Assembly: GCF_026262505.1 (NCBI RefSeq)
Contig: NC_067205.1
Location: 16,058,001 to 16,122,000, forward strand
Direction: 5' to 3'
Length of the DNA stretch: 64,000 bases
Origin: Trichomonas vaginalis G3
Taxonomy: Eukaryota > Parabasalia > Trichomonadida > Trichomonadidae
Shown here: positions 31,412 to 40,886 of the stretch, piece by piece
Layout of the letters: each line of letters begins with the position of its first letter
How positions within the stretch are numbered: position 1 is the stretch's first letter
Made by a program: the position numbers and the translations under genes
The notes under the pieces: generated by a model
What the model saw: only the letters and a program-made list of their open reading frames with translations
Database searches by the model: none
What the model was told of the DNA's origin: nothing

Positions 31412-31675
31412 ATGGTCAAGCAGCCAATCGCATTCGAGCACTTCGAAGAAGCCTTATGTTCCAAGGGAGAGGGTGTCTGGTGCAAGGCAGAGGTCATGAG
31501 ACTCTACGAGCAGTACATCCTCAATGCCTGGGAGGACAAATCGTCCTTGAATTGGCAATTCTACCAACTCCTCTGGGACGACCTCCTACGCAACTGGGAT
31601 AACGAAAGAGCCCAATTCAAAGGTCGGGAGCTAATTTTCCAAATTACCATTAATAGTGCCTACTTATCCAACTAA
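31412..31675 (+). CDS. 87-residue conserved accessory protein, copy 2
   Basis: Near-identical to 13441-13704, with changes mainly in the last 20 residues. Same TCATTT initiator at the ATG. Looks whole. Confidence 0.6.
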   Translation: MVKQPIAFEHFEEALCSKGEGVWCKAEVMRLYEQYILNAWEDKSSLNWQFYQLLWDDLLRNWDNERAQFKGRELIFQITINSAYLSN

Positions 31676-31725
31676 ACACTTAAATTTACTTGGGGTTTCC
31701 CCCTAAAATAATTTTTTTTTTACTC

Positions 31726-32414
31726 TTAGAACCACTCGAGGTTCTCCTTACGGTTGTTGAGCTTGTCACCGTCAATGTGTCTGACCTTCGTCTTCTTGCC
31801 TGGATTTGGAACCCATTGAATTGCGACAAGCTTGCCCATGGAGATTGAACCACGATTGCGAAGGTTAAGGTTCAAGTGTCCCAAGTTGTTGAGGACTGGG
31901 GTAAGAACCTTGCCTGTCTCCTTGTTGCGGATTTGGTATGGGTAGGGTTGGGAAATTTCGTAACCGTCATCGGCAACAAGGGTTGCCCATGTAGCGGCTT
32001 CAGGAACTTCTTCGTGTTTCTCTTCTTCCTCTTCTTCCTCGACAATTCCTTCTTCAATTTGGTACTCACGAAGTACGGTGTTGCATGTTCTGTCCTTTCC
32101 GAGTACCTTCCAGATGGCGTCTATCTCTTCGAAGAGAAACGGTAGATGAGTCTGGCAAGGTCTCGGTCTCTCTCTCTCGTAATTGCGCAAGGTTTCCGTG
32201 AAAATCGTTTCAGGCATTTCTCATTGGAAGCTTGGTTCATGAGGACATCGGCTTTGAGATTGGTCATCTCTGTCATAAGACTACTTTGGAGAGTCTTAAT
32301 GGTGTTTGTCAGATGAGCTTTCAATTGGGCAATTTGAATTTGAACTGGGCGCTTGTCTGGCAACCTTGAAAGGACATCTGCTATTGTGTTCGGCTTCGGT
32401 GCTTGTTCGGACAT
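31726..32414 (-). pseudogene. HNH endonuclease-like protein, copy 2, broken
   Basis: C-terminal HNH_3-like end with HIDGDKLNNRKENLEW is intact and very close to copy 1; the Glu run is shorter and the linker differs (EEVPEAATWATLVADDGYE). About two breaks. Confidence 0.65.
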
Positions 32415-32446
32415 CGAAAAAATGAAGTGGTTTGAGAATGGCGGTT

Positions 32447-33029
32447 TTACTTCAAAAAGCTTGTTATGACAGTTATGTCATACAACAAGTTTAAAATAAT
32501 ATCTTGTTTTCTTCTTTGAACGTTTGTTGTCTCTTCCGATAAAAGTTTCGAACATGAGAACCAAAAACGTTTTTTGAGATTGCGGAAGAGTTCAGGCAAA
32601 CGTTCATATTCTGGATATGTTGGGAGCAGTTCAAAACATCTGAGCTGACTTTCGGACAAATTGGGACAATGTCAGAAAATTCATCTTTGTCGGACTGCTT
32701 GAAGGTAAGTCCCTTACATGTAAGTAGCTCTGGTAAAGTCTTCTCATCTCTGCTAACTTCTGGAGTATAGCTTCGTAATTTAAGAGTTTTAATTTTAATT
32801 GTCTTATTCCTCTCTTGACATCTAAACGGTAAGTATCCATGAGGTCAAGAGTAGCTTTGGTAGCTTTAAGTGGAGCTATTTGTTCCTTGACTTCTGCAAT
32901 TTTGGTTGCAATTGTGGTTTGAGCTCCTTCAAGTTCGCCGTCTATGTCGTTCTCAACACCTTCAACCATAGCTTGAAACTCTTCATCGGTCCATTGAGAT
33001 TGGTGTGGGACGAATTTAACTTGCTTCAT
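32447..33029 (-). pseudogene. Coiled-coil accessory protein, copy 2, broken
   Basis: Homologue of 14476-15060 with about two breaks. The following 110 bp (33030-33140) keep only the very end of the Cys-rich gene found in copy 1. Confidence 0.6.
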
Positions 33030-33153
33030 TCAAAAAATGAAAAAAAATGTTTTTACTCAAAGCGTGCCATGTATATGGCTATAAGAAACTTACCAGAAGG
33101 CTTCTTCTTCACATGAGTAAAAACATAAAAAAAGTGAAGTTAAAATGAGATGT

Positions 33154-33528
33154 TTACTGAACTGGTTGAATGTCGCCTTCACAGGTTATGTAGAACGGCT
33201 GACCCGAGAAGTGAAGGAGAGACTGAATTGCCAATTTCATATGGGGTAGGGGGTTCTCCTTGTTTGGTATTTTTATCCAAGGACGTTTGTTTAGGAACTT
33301 AACAAGAGCTTCTCTTTTGGCGTCCTTTATGCCATCGTAGGCTGTCCCGTCTGGTATTTGAATTGGAATTCCAGTCGAAGTCTCGAGCTGAAGTGTAGAC
33401 CTTCCAGAAATATTGGTGAACTTGACCTTGGGCTTCATTACCTTGCGCAAGTAGTCTTTTACGCAGTCGTTAATTTCAATTAGGTAAATTGCCTCGTCAA
33501 GTCTTTCTTGCATTCCAAGTTCTTCCAT
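33154..33528 (-). CDS. 124-residue accessory protein, diverged copy of the 121-residue gene
   Basis: Begins MEELGMQERLDEAIYLIEIN and ends with the same HFSGQPFYITCEGDIQPVQ. The middle differs in many residues from copy 1 (for example YLRKVMKPKVKFTNISGR against FLRQNVKGKLVNCWITGR). An upstream extension of the open frame only runs through the minisatellite and is rejected. Looks whole. Its strong divergence next to nearly identical neighbours suggests replacement by exchange with another element. Confidence 0.55.
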   Translation of the reverse strand: MEELGMQERLDEAIYLIEINDCVKDYLRKVMKPKVKFTNISGRSTLQLETSTGIPIQIPDGTAYDGIKDAKREALVKFLNKRPWIKIPNKENPLPHMKLAIQSLLHFSGQPFYITCEGDIQPVQ

Positions 33529-33790
33529 CCGACAGGAAAATATTTTCCCGACAAAGGGAAAATTTTTTCCTTCCGACAGGAAAATATTTTCCCGACAAAG
33601 GGAAAAATTTTTCCATCCGACAGGAAGAACTCTTCCAGTTGTCCGTCCGTAAACCATTCAAATTTTCGAAAATTGAGAACTTTTTGGTCGAACTTCAGAA
33701 AAACTTTTCCTTCCGACAGAAAAAGTTTTTCCTTCCGACAGGAAAAGTTTTTCCTTCCGACAGGAAAAATTTTTCCTTCCGACTGGACAC
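33529..33790. repeat. Palindromic minisatellite, about 22-bp period, between divergent genes (type 2)
   Basis: Units of TTCCGACAGGAAAAATTTTT and variants with GACAAAGGGAAAA. Each holds the palindrome GGAAAAATTTTTCC or GGAAAATATTTTCC. It is interrupted once, near 33640-33690, by a segment with CAAATTTTCGAAAATTGAG. Same position as the type 1 array of copy 1 but unrelated in sequence. Confidence 0.85.
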
Positions 33791-33796
33791 AAACGG

Positions 33797-34380
33797 ATGA
33801 CTGACGTTCCTCTTCCTGAATGCCTTCCAAAGCCAGAAGAACCGAAAGCTGAAGAACCACAACAGTCTCCTCAGCAACCTCAGTTCCAGCAAGTACCTCC
33901 ACCAAATTACTACCAATTTCCACCTCAAGGTTACTACCCACCACAAGGCTTCCCGAACTACCCTCCTCCTCAGCCTATGCCTTACTTCCCCAACCCTTGG
34001 ATGTTCCAGCAAGCTCCACCCCAGCAATTCCAATCTCAATCCAAGAGAGACCAAGAGTTCGAGGAAGGTCTGAACCGCTTACGCAAAGAGTATGCTACTG
34101 CCCCAATGGAAGAAGATAGGCTCTCACTCTCTTCCCTCAAATCGACCGATTCGACTCGTACCACAGATTCGGTTCGTGACCGTGAAGACTACCTCAAGCA
34201 GCTGAGAGACTCTTCATCCTACAACCATTTACAGTTGGAGCTCTCAAGAACATGCGCAATTACGAAGGTCAAACACCAGCTGGAGACCGCAAAACAGACG
34301 TGCTTACAAGAGCAGTCCAACTGGTCAAGACAAAGACTGAGATAGTCGACTTCATTCTTGCAGCTTGCCCATACAAGTAA
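33797..34380 (+). pseudogene. Pro/Gln/Tyr-rich accessory protein, copy 2, broken
   Basis: Starts MTDVPLPECLPKPEEPKAEE, then the same Pro/Gln/Tyr-rich body as 16134-16712. The first 20 codons differ clearly from copy 1, while the rest is very close. About one break. Confidence 0.55.
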
Positions 34381-34393
34381 AAAAAATAAACAA

Positions 34394-34597
34394 TTACGAG
34401 TTAAACTTTTTATTCTTTCTTCTGAGTTGTTTAGAGCTGGTTTCTCTTGTAGGAACCTTTTCGTACTCTTCCATGGTCATGTAATTGCGAATTTGGTACG
34501 CAATTCCAGGTTCGTTGTTTTTGAACCTTATGTATGTAACGCTTCCATCCTCCTCAGGGAAGTAAGCTGCTAACATCTGACCAAGTTTTCTCGGTGA
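34394..34597 (-). CDS. Accessory protein, copy 2 of the 66-residue gene
   Basis: Starts MSSESPRKLGQMLAAYFPEE as in copy 1, with a different C-terminal end. Open frame begins 4 codons further up without an ATG; the shared ATG is used. Convergent with the Pro/Gln gene. Confidence 0.45.
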   Translation of the reverse strand, partial: SPRKLGQMLAAYFPEEDGSVTYIRFKNNEPGIAYQIRNYMTMEEYEKVPTRETSSKQLRRKNKKFNS

Positions 34598-34649
34598 CTC
34601 GGAGCTCATTAAAATGTCACTTTTTAAACGTTAAGTTTTTAGTCTTATT

Positions 34650-34831
34650 TTACCCTTTGTTTGTCAGGTAGTATTGGAGCGCAATTTCTCCAAATTCTCT
34701 GTGTCGGAGTTCTTCAGCATTTTCCAAGGTGTACCTGGAGAACTCAAAGAAGTTGTCAAGAACATACTGCCATGCTGCTCTTCTGAGTTCGTCGGTATTT
34801 GGAAGTGTTGCACCTTCGAGTCTTCGGACAT
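34650..34831 (-). pseudogene. 64-residue accessory protein, copy 2
   Basis: Homologue of 16994-17188, same MSED start and initiator (TGTCATTTTTTC). About one break. Confidence 0.45.
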
Positions 34832-34874
34832 GAAAAAATGACACTTTTTCTATTAAACCGTTTTGGCATTTCTC

Positions 34875-34943
34875 ATGAGTGAGTATAGTTCTGCCGAACC
34901 ATTGGAAGAGAAGAAGTACCCTTGCTGGCAAAAGACAAAATAA
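34875..34943 (+). pseudogene. Membrane-protein gene fragment joined to a GATC-site module
   Basis: First 22 codons of the 59-residue membrane gene (17233), without its membrane span, joined directly to the end of the 304-residue cassette gene (GTTTACCATGTGAAACG). Confidence 0.6.
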
Positions 34944-35040
34944 CGTTTACCATGTGAAACGTTTATAAAATAACTGGGGTAGAAATGAGGTGAAAAAACA
35001 GGTGAGATCTCACCTCTTCACCTAAACATTATTTTTATTG
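34944..35040. repeat. GATC-centred site with the changed word GGTGA
   Basis: After a remnant of the 304-residue gene end comes GAGGTGA, ACAGGTGAGATCTCACC, TCTTCACCT. The layout of the GATC sites elsewhere is kept, but every half-site reads GGTGA/TCACC where copy 1 has GGTTA/TAACC. The central AGATCT is unchanged (35005-35010). It lies about 125 bp before the KilA-N start. Confidence 0.8.
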
Positions 35041-35135
35041 AATTCAGCAACAAAAATCATGAATTTCCTTAAGATAGAAAAAATAAAGTTAGTTTTATTT
35101 TTATTTATTTTTTTATTTTGTATGTAAAGACAGAT

Positions 35136-35975
35136 ATGTCAACAACAGAGAACACAACAACAGTTATAGTCCATGAAGCTATAAATGAAGAATATGAGTG
35201 GGTTCAGTTTAACAAACAACTCCGTCTCATTCGTTCGGTCAAAGACGATATGTACCAAATGCAAAGTATTTTGACAGCATGTTTTGCTCCAGATACTAAG
35301 CTTCCTAAAGACTGGTTTAGGAACCAAAGCACACAAGAACTTTTGAGCGAAGCACAGCGAGACATACTTTTTTCTGAAAACAGTGAAGAACAGCGAGTAG
35401 GTAAAAAACCCCAGTCGCCAAAACTCTATGAAAATCGTGAAAAATTGCCAAACGGTTTGAGAGGATATTATGTACATAGACTTCTTGTAAATGCTGTTGC
35501 AATGTGGGCTTCGCCTCGTTATGCTTGGTATATTTACAGACTTCTTGACGAAATTCATAGACAAGAACGTGAAGAGATGGAAAACAAGCTTGAAGCAAAA
35601 GACAAAAGCATTCAGAAAAGAATACCACGTTCGGTACCAAAAGGAAAGGAAAAGAACTATAAGTATATGATTTATACTGAAGAGATGGAAAATGAAGAAG
35701 ATAAAGATATGGTTATGTTGCATTTAGTCAGAAGAAACAACAAAAGCTTTTACGACCTTGCTAAGATTTACAAATCTGACAGAAATTGGTTCTATCGCGA
35801 AAACTTACCGATTTCAATGACCCCAAATGAAGATGTGAAACAAATAGTTCAAGATACGTTACCTCAAACACACTATGATATGAAAGGTTGTACAATACTT
35901 ACCTTCAAAGAAGACTTACCGCTACTGAAAGAAAAAATAACAGAGTATTTTGACAACTTCAAACAAGCAGAGTAA
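35136..35975 (+). CDS. KilA-N domain protein, copy 2
   Basis: 279 residues. The KilA-N DNA-binding domain of large DNA viruses, phages and mobile elements covers about 20-140: DDMYQMQSIL (37-46), KDWFRNQSTQELL (58-70) and the hallmark GYYVHRLLVNAVAMWASP (110-127) followed by RYAWYIYRLLDEI. A coiled-coil linker (about 140-165) leads to a second conserved part (YKYMIYTEEM, MLHLVRRNNKSFYDL, and an end TEYFDNFKQAE). Start at the ATG giving MSTTENTTT; the upstream ATG in GTATGTAA stops at once. Preceded by GATC-centred site 34944-35040. Compared with 58952-59779, residues about 47-98 differ strongly while the flanks are nearly the same. Probable role: sequence-specific DNA-binding regulator; target unknown. 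Confidence 0.8.
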   Translation: MSTTENTTTVIVHEAINEEYEWVQFNKQLRLIRSVKDDMYQMQSILTACFAPDTKLPKDWFRNQSTQELLSEAQRDILFSENSEEQRVGKKPQSPKLYENREKLPNGLRGYYVHRLLVNAVAMWASPRYAWYIYRLLDEIHRQEREEMENKLEAKDKSIQKRIPRSVPKGKEKNYKYMIYTEEMENEEDKDMVMLHLVRRNNKSFYDLAKIYKSDRNWFYRENLPISMTPNEDVKQIVQDTLPQTHYDMKGCTILTFKEDLPLLKEKITEYFDNFKQAE

Positions 35976-35990
35976 ATGAACTCTTTATTT

Positions 35991-36860
35991 TTATTGACTT
36001 TTTACAATTTGAACTTTGTTTGCGTAGATATGAATTCTGAAAGAAGTATGAGGGTCTTGTATGACTTTGTACTTCTCCCATAGTTCATGTCTGTCAAACT
36101 TACCTGCCATGGACTCTTTCATAAGTTCCATGAAATCGTCTTCGGACAATCCGGGGAAAAGTATTATGTCAGTAAGTATTCTTTTAACATCCTTACTTAA
36201 ACTCTTTGCTGTCTGTACACAAATGACAACTGAAATGTTAAAGTGTCTGAGCTTCTTAAGAATTCGACACATATCTTGTTCTCTATTCTTTAACAAAGGA
36301 TGAGAGGCGAAATCATCTAAGATAAGAAGACATCTATGAGGGTAAGTCTTCCAATCGTAAGATTGCAATTTCTTCGAAATGTATTCTATCTCTTTCTGTT
36401 TGTTTCTGAAGTGTTTCTTCTCTAATATTCTCTGCATTTCCTCATTTGGGTCTTTAAACTTCGAATTTATATACTCATTTATAGCATTATACTTCAAAAC
36501 TCTTCTTTGGTACTTCTTTATCCAATCTAACAACTCAGTATCCTTTATACATACTAACTTAGACTTCTTTATAATATCTTTGAACGAATTGACGGTTTGG
36601 TCAAATTGACCAGAAGTACAAATAACAACTAACTCATAGAATGGGTTCTTCTCATCTAGTTCTTGTTGTTGTGCAGCCATTTTAAGATAAGTGAAAGTCT
36701 TACCCGACCCAGGTGGTGCAATTAGACCTGTTATACCATTCTGAGCAAATAAGAACTTGTCATGTATAGGCTTTATCTGAGCATTTTCTAACTTCCTCTT
36801 GTTCTTGTTTAAAACATTCTCAAATTTTTTGTCAATGTCAGCAAACTTTTTTTCTAACAT
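35991..36860 (-). CDS. Polinton packaging ATPase, copy 2
   Basis: Near-identical to 60865-61740 (described there); Walker A APPGSGKTF and Walker B LLILDDFA present. Start at MLEKKFADID. The frame is open further up, but that stretch is antisense to the divergent gene. Looks whole. Confidence 0.85.
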   Translation of the reverse strand: MLEKKFADIDKKFENVLNKNKRKLENAQIKPIHDKFLFAQNGITGLIAPPGSGKTFTYLKMAAQQQELDEKNPFYELVVICTSGQFDQTVNSFKDIIKKSKLVCIKDTELLDWIKKYQRRVLKYNAINEYINSKFKDPNEEMQRILEKKHFRNKQKEIEYISKKLQSYDWKTYPHRCLLILDDFASHPLLKNREQDMCRILKKLRHFNISVVICVQTAKSLSKDVKRILTDIILFPGLSEDDFMELMKESMAGKFDRHELWEKYKVIQDPHTSFRIHIYANKVQIVKSQ

Positions 36861-36896
36861 ATTTTTAGAAAAATTAAAATTTTTATCTTTTAGAAA

Positions 36897-37346
36897 ATGT
36901 CTAGCGATTTCGCTATCTATATTCGAGACAAACTTTTGACAGCAAAACATCTGTCGACCATAAAATCTTACATAGTGTAAACAAGAAAGGTGAATTTGTT
37001 CTAAAGTTCTGTTTCTGGGAATATGACAAGAACCATAAAACATTAAGCAGAGCAGTCTTAAAATTTGTCAATGACAGACTTGTTGACAGAGATGACGCCG
37101 ATTGGAAAGATGAAGTCCAACAAAAGTTCTTAGAATGCAAAGAAGACACATGCGCTGTTCTTGAAGATGAAATAGAAAACAGAATATGAGCTATTAAAGG
37201 ACAAAGAACTTTTACATAAATATGGTTGCGCCAAATTTGACATAACTCCACCAGAAAAGAAGAAGAGAGAAAAGAAAGAAAAGAAAGTAGAAGAAGAGAA
37301 GAAAGAACCTGAACCAGTTCCAGAGAAAAAGAAATTTGACATGTAA
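36897..37346 (+). pseudogene. Conserved Lys/Glu-tailed protein, copy 2, broken
   Basis: Homologue of 61777-62249 with the same start box and the same tail ending in KKFDM. About two breaks. Confidence 0.6.
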
Positions 37347-37362
37347 AAATAAAATTTTATTT

Positions 37363-37782
37363 TTAGAACATTTCTGGGTCAATGTCAATGTTCTCTTCCT
37401 CTTTAGGAGTAAACACTGGCTTAGACTCTAAAATCTTTTTACCCAATTTACCTTGAACTTCTACAACTTTAGACTCATAATATTCATAGTCGTCTGCTTT
37501 CTTTGGTTCATAAGGTATAACAAGTTTGTATGCTTTGCCTTCTTTAAGGTTTGAGAACCTTCTGTCAAAACTTTCTTTGACTGTTAACAAACCTTCTATG
37601 TCTAAGTCTTCAAATTTCGCACCATTTTTAGTCACAATAGCAAACTTAACTGGTTCGATGTTCCAAACTTTGCTGAATGAAGACTTTTCAAAATGGTAGA
37701 AGTAAACATTCAAATATGTGAATGGGTCTAGTTCTTCTTTAAGTCCTGACATGTACTTGTTTACTGAGATGAATTTTGTCAT
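37363..37782 (-). CDS. 139-residue conserved protein, copy 2
   Basis: Same protein as 62266-62685 (described there), differing at about eight residues. Looks whole. Its start box reads TTTTTATCCGATAG on the minus strand. Confidence 0.65.
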   Translation of the reverse strand: MTKFISVNKYMSGLKEELDPFTYLNVYFYHFEKSSFSKVWNIEPVKFAIVTKNGAKFEDLDIEGLLTVKESFDRRFSNLKEGKAYKLVIPYEPKKADDYEYYESKVVEVQGKLGKKILESKPVFTPKEEENIDIDPEMF

Positions 37783-37818
37783 CTTTTCTATCGGATAAAA
37801 AAATATTTTTTTTAAAAT

Positions 37819-39046
37819 TTACTCAGAAAAATTTTTCTTTGTATATACACCATTCTGAACATCTAAAAGACTTTTGACATTTGCCAAGAATGTCGTTTAG
37901 AGCTGCCATATAACCATATTCTTGACAATATTGTTTATATTCATCGTACAATGACTTTCATCTAATGACACAAAGTCAGTTTCATCTATGAACAGTTCAT
38001 ATACACTCTTGTTTGCTTCTAACAATGTTTGTCTCTCTTCGGTATGTGGAATTTGTCTTGGATTGAACTTAGAAATATCTAATGTCATGAAATATGAGAA
38101 CAAGTGGTTGTAAAAGTCAGATGTCAAAGTTTCTGCTAAGTCGTCAAAATATTCTGTATCTTGCATATGAGAATCTGACGTTCTGACAACTACATATCTT
38201 CTGTCAGAACTTTCTAACTTCATCGGAACAGCATTGTTTGAAACCATAATGAAGTTTGCAACATTTTCACAAACTCTTTGGTCTTTATACTTTCTTTCAA
38301 CAACTCCAACTTTGTCTGTTATAAGACTCTTCAAAGCATCTGAGTTCAAAACTTTTGTTGTATCTATACTTTGAAGTTCATTGCAAACTATAAGTTTCAT
38401 ATTCTCTATTGAGGAGTTAAATTTCCACAGATGTTTTCTAAGTTTGTCATATTGGGTTCGAATAACCTTCTAACAGTTTGCAAAATATCTGTAAAGAATG
38501 TGTTCTTACCTGTTCCTTGTTTTCCAATTATAATGAGAGCAGTTTCATTTTTAGCACTTGGATGTTGTAAGATGTTTGCAAACCAACATAAGATATACTC
38601 ATAAACCTTTTCGTTTCCATTGCATATAATTTCTTTGACATGGTCTAACCAAGCTTCTATAATATTTTCTTTCCATTCTACTTGTTCATATTTATATCCA
38701 GTGAAGATAGAATAGAAGTTTGGAGAAGGTGTATAAACTTTATACCTCGAACTGAAAAATCTTCTAACTTTGACAATAAGATATCCCAAGCATCTAACAT
38801 CTTCATGCCAACTTGTACGACTTTTATTTTCTTAAGTTTCTGTCTACATTCTTGTTCTGAAACTATTGTTGCTCTTGGTTTGTTAAAGACAACATCCCAT
38901 TCTTTCATGACATAACATTCTGGGGCAGAGTCGACATAAATGACTAAACGTTTCAAATTCTCGACTGCTTTGTTATAGTCTCTAAATGGACACATATTTC
39001 TGAATGCTTGGAAGTCATAAAAATCTGAAACATCTATTCTGTACAT
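37819..39046 (-). pseudogene. SF3 helicase, copy 2, broken
   Basis: Homologue of 62722-63957 with Walker A GKQGTGKNTFF visible. About three breaks. Confidence 0.8.
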
Positions 39047-39074
39047 TTTTATAAAAATAAAAAATATATTTTTT

Positions 39075-39866
39075 TTATTCTTGACTTTGTTGTTGTTGCA
39101 TTTGTTGTTCTTGAGCTATTTGTTGTTGAAGTTGTTCTTGTAATACAATACTTTCACCAGTTGCATCTTCCAATTCGAAACTTTCTGCCGTCATTGACAA
39201 ATACATAGGACATAAAAGTTTTACAGGAACAAAGTTTGCGTCAACTAATGTCAACGTTATACTTGCCAAAGTGTTTGAGTTCACTAAGGTTGAAAATTCT
39301 GCATTCGAATGAACAATAGGCAAACCAGCAGAGAAAGTATTGTTTATACGCATAAGTATCTTTTGGTCATAATAGTTTCTGTCGACATTCGAATAACACT
39401 TTGAACCTAAGTTTGAAACAATATATAAGATTGGTGTGCTTAATGTCAATGGAATAGACATTCCTTGTATGACACCTTTTCCTGTTATAGGAAACTGTTG
39501 GTAGTAAAAACCAGAAATAAGTTTTGTATTATAGCTCATATCGTTTATAGTAAACTCAGTCGGACATCCAAACATAATGAAACCTGCTCTAGTTGCAGCA
39601 CATGTTACACCCGTACTTAAAGTATTAAATAAGTCAACAAAACCTGTTGGTGGTATATCTGAGTAAGTATCTTCAAAGGAGTATTTTTTACCATTCACAA
39701 CAATAAAGTCTTCTGGTGTCAAAAGAGCAAAACAGGCTTTAGTCGTCATTGTGTTTAAGGTTAGTTTACAATATCGTCCTTGAGGACTTTGTAAGTTTGT
39801 TGTTATAGAATTATATGACTCAGGGTTTTTAGTCGTAATAGTATAAACCATTATGTCTTCTGCCAT
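39075..39866 (-). CDS. Penton-like minor capsid protein (single jelly roll)
   Basis: 263 residues, rich in beta strands, with few charges. The region NTLASITLTLVDANFVPVKL followed by LCPMYLSMTAE resembles the end of the jelly roll of Polinton and virophage minor capsid (penton) proteins, where a strand-turn-strand with VD.NF.PV is usual. The C-terminus (about 235-263) is Gln-rich. It would form the pentameric vertices of the particle. It lies beside the SF3 helicase and close to the major capsid gene, all on the minus strand, which fits the assignment. Family placement is inference from composition, size and position. Looks whole; the copy at 22113 is cut, and a third begins at the right edge of the window. 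Confidence 0.65.
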   Translation of the reverse strand: MAEDIMVYTITTKNPESYNSITTNLQSPQGRYCKLTLNTMTTKACFALLTPEDFIVVNGKKYSFEDTYSDIPPTGFVDLFNTLSTGVTCAATRAGFIMFGCPTEFTINDMSYNTKLISGFYYQQFPITGKGVIQGMSIPLTLSTPILYIVSNLGSKCYSNVDRNYYDQKILMRINNTFSAGLPIVHSNAEFSTLVNSNTLASITLTLVDANFVPVKLLCPMYLSMTAESFELEDATGESIVLQEQLQQQIAQEQQMQQQQSQE

Positions 39867-39870
39867 TTAC

Positions 39871-40449
39871 TTAGCAAATAAATTTTAATGAAATGTTGTG
39901 GTCGTCAAATATTTTTATAACGTCTGGGAAACTATATTTTAAGTTCAACGTTTCACCTCCTTTCATAACGTATATCTTGTCAATGACATTATATGAAACA
40001 CCACAGCAACTAATGTCGGGTTCTATTTCTTTGATGTTTATATCGTCTGCCTCTGTCAAAAGTTTCAATAGTTCTTTCAAAACTTCATGAGGTGCAATGA
40101 CATATGAGTTCACTTTTACAGGGTTGTGTTCGACCAAGTTTAACATTATACTTAAAGCTTGACAAATCTTCTCCTGAGTTTGAAGTTTGTCTTTCAGTTG
40201 TTGGTAGTCGTTTCGAATATCTGCAACAGAACTTAAGTCTCTGCTAACTTCAGGATATGTTGGTTCTTTTACAGGAACAATTGTTATACCATCTTCGTCT
40301 TCGTATGGTTTCCCCACTTCAACATCTCTGTCTTTGACATTGACAATAACACTTTGACTGTTTGTTTGAGTTGGTGAATTTAACTTCACATCTGCCACCG
40401 CCATTAAACCTTTTGAAACACTTACGCTTCTATTTTTCGGAAATGACAT
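39871..40449 (-). CDS. 192-residue conserved protein between penton and capsid genes
   Basis: Starts MSFPKNRSVSVSKGLMAVAD. It has an N-terminal disordered part, a helical middle (VADIRNDYQQLKDKLQTQE), and a compact end with PDISCCGVSYNVIDKIYVM. Not recognised; a virion or assembly role is guessed from the neighbours. The frame is open far further up but without support; the ATG lies 18 bp from the ATG of a divergent gene. Ends 4 bp after the penton start. Only one copy in the window. Confidence 0.6.
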   Translation of the reverse strand: MSFPKNRSVSVSKGLMAVADVKLNSPTQTNSQSVIVNVKDRDVEVGKPYEDEDGITIVPVKEPTYPEVSRDLSSVADIRNDYQQLKDKLQTQEKICQALSIMLNLVEHNPVKVNSYVIAPHEVLKELLKLLTEADDINIKEIEPDISCCGVSYNVIDKIYVMKGGETLNLKYSFPDVIKIFDDHNISLKFIC

Positions 40450-40467
40450 TTTACTTAGAATAAAAAG

Positions 40468-40886
40468 ATGGACGTATTCGGATATCTTTCGAATTGAAGC
40501 AGAACAAAGTTTACACACACAAACAATACAAATACATTGACAGAATAGTTCTTTACACAAACAATGGAAAATGTTATAGAATAGCAGTCTTTGCTGAACC
40601 AAAATATTTTCATAAAGCAAAGAAAGTTGGTATAACTGAAATGGTGAAAGTTCTTGAAGCAGACAAAAATATAACTTCAAAACTTACAGATATTTCTAAA
40701 GGTAAGTTTATAATACAATATTATGTCAAAACTGGCGTACTGTCAATATTTGACGGAGAGAAGTCAGTTCAAGAACAACTTACTGACCTGCTGCCAAAAT
40801 CTGCTCGATGGAAGCTGTCGTTATGCCAATCTGAGGAGCCCCAGCAGGTTTCATCGAACGAATCTTCAAAAGAGCATCTTCCGTGA
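40468..40886 (+). pseudogene. Unrecognised gene, divergent from the 192-residue gene and overlapping the capsid 3' end
   Basis: Encodes a basic, Tyr/Lys-rich protein (TYKQ-like KVYTHKQYKYIDRIVLYT, then KCYRIAVFAEPKYF). Not recognised. The start box between 40450 and 40467 is shared with the minus-strand neighbour. Its end overlaps the end of the convergent capsid gene by about 100 bp. About one break; the extent of the real gene is uncertain. Confidence 0.4.
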
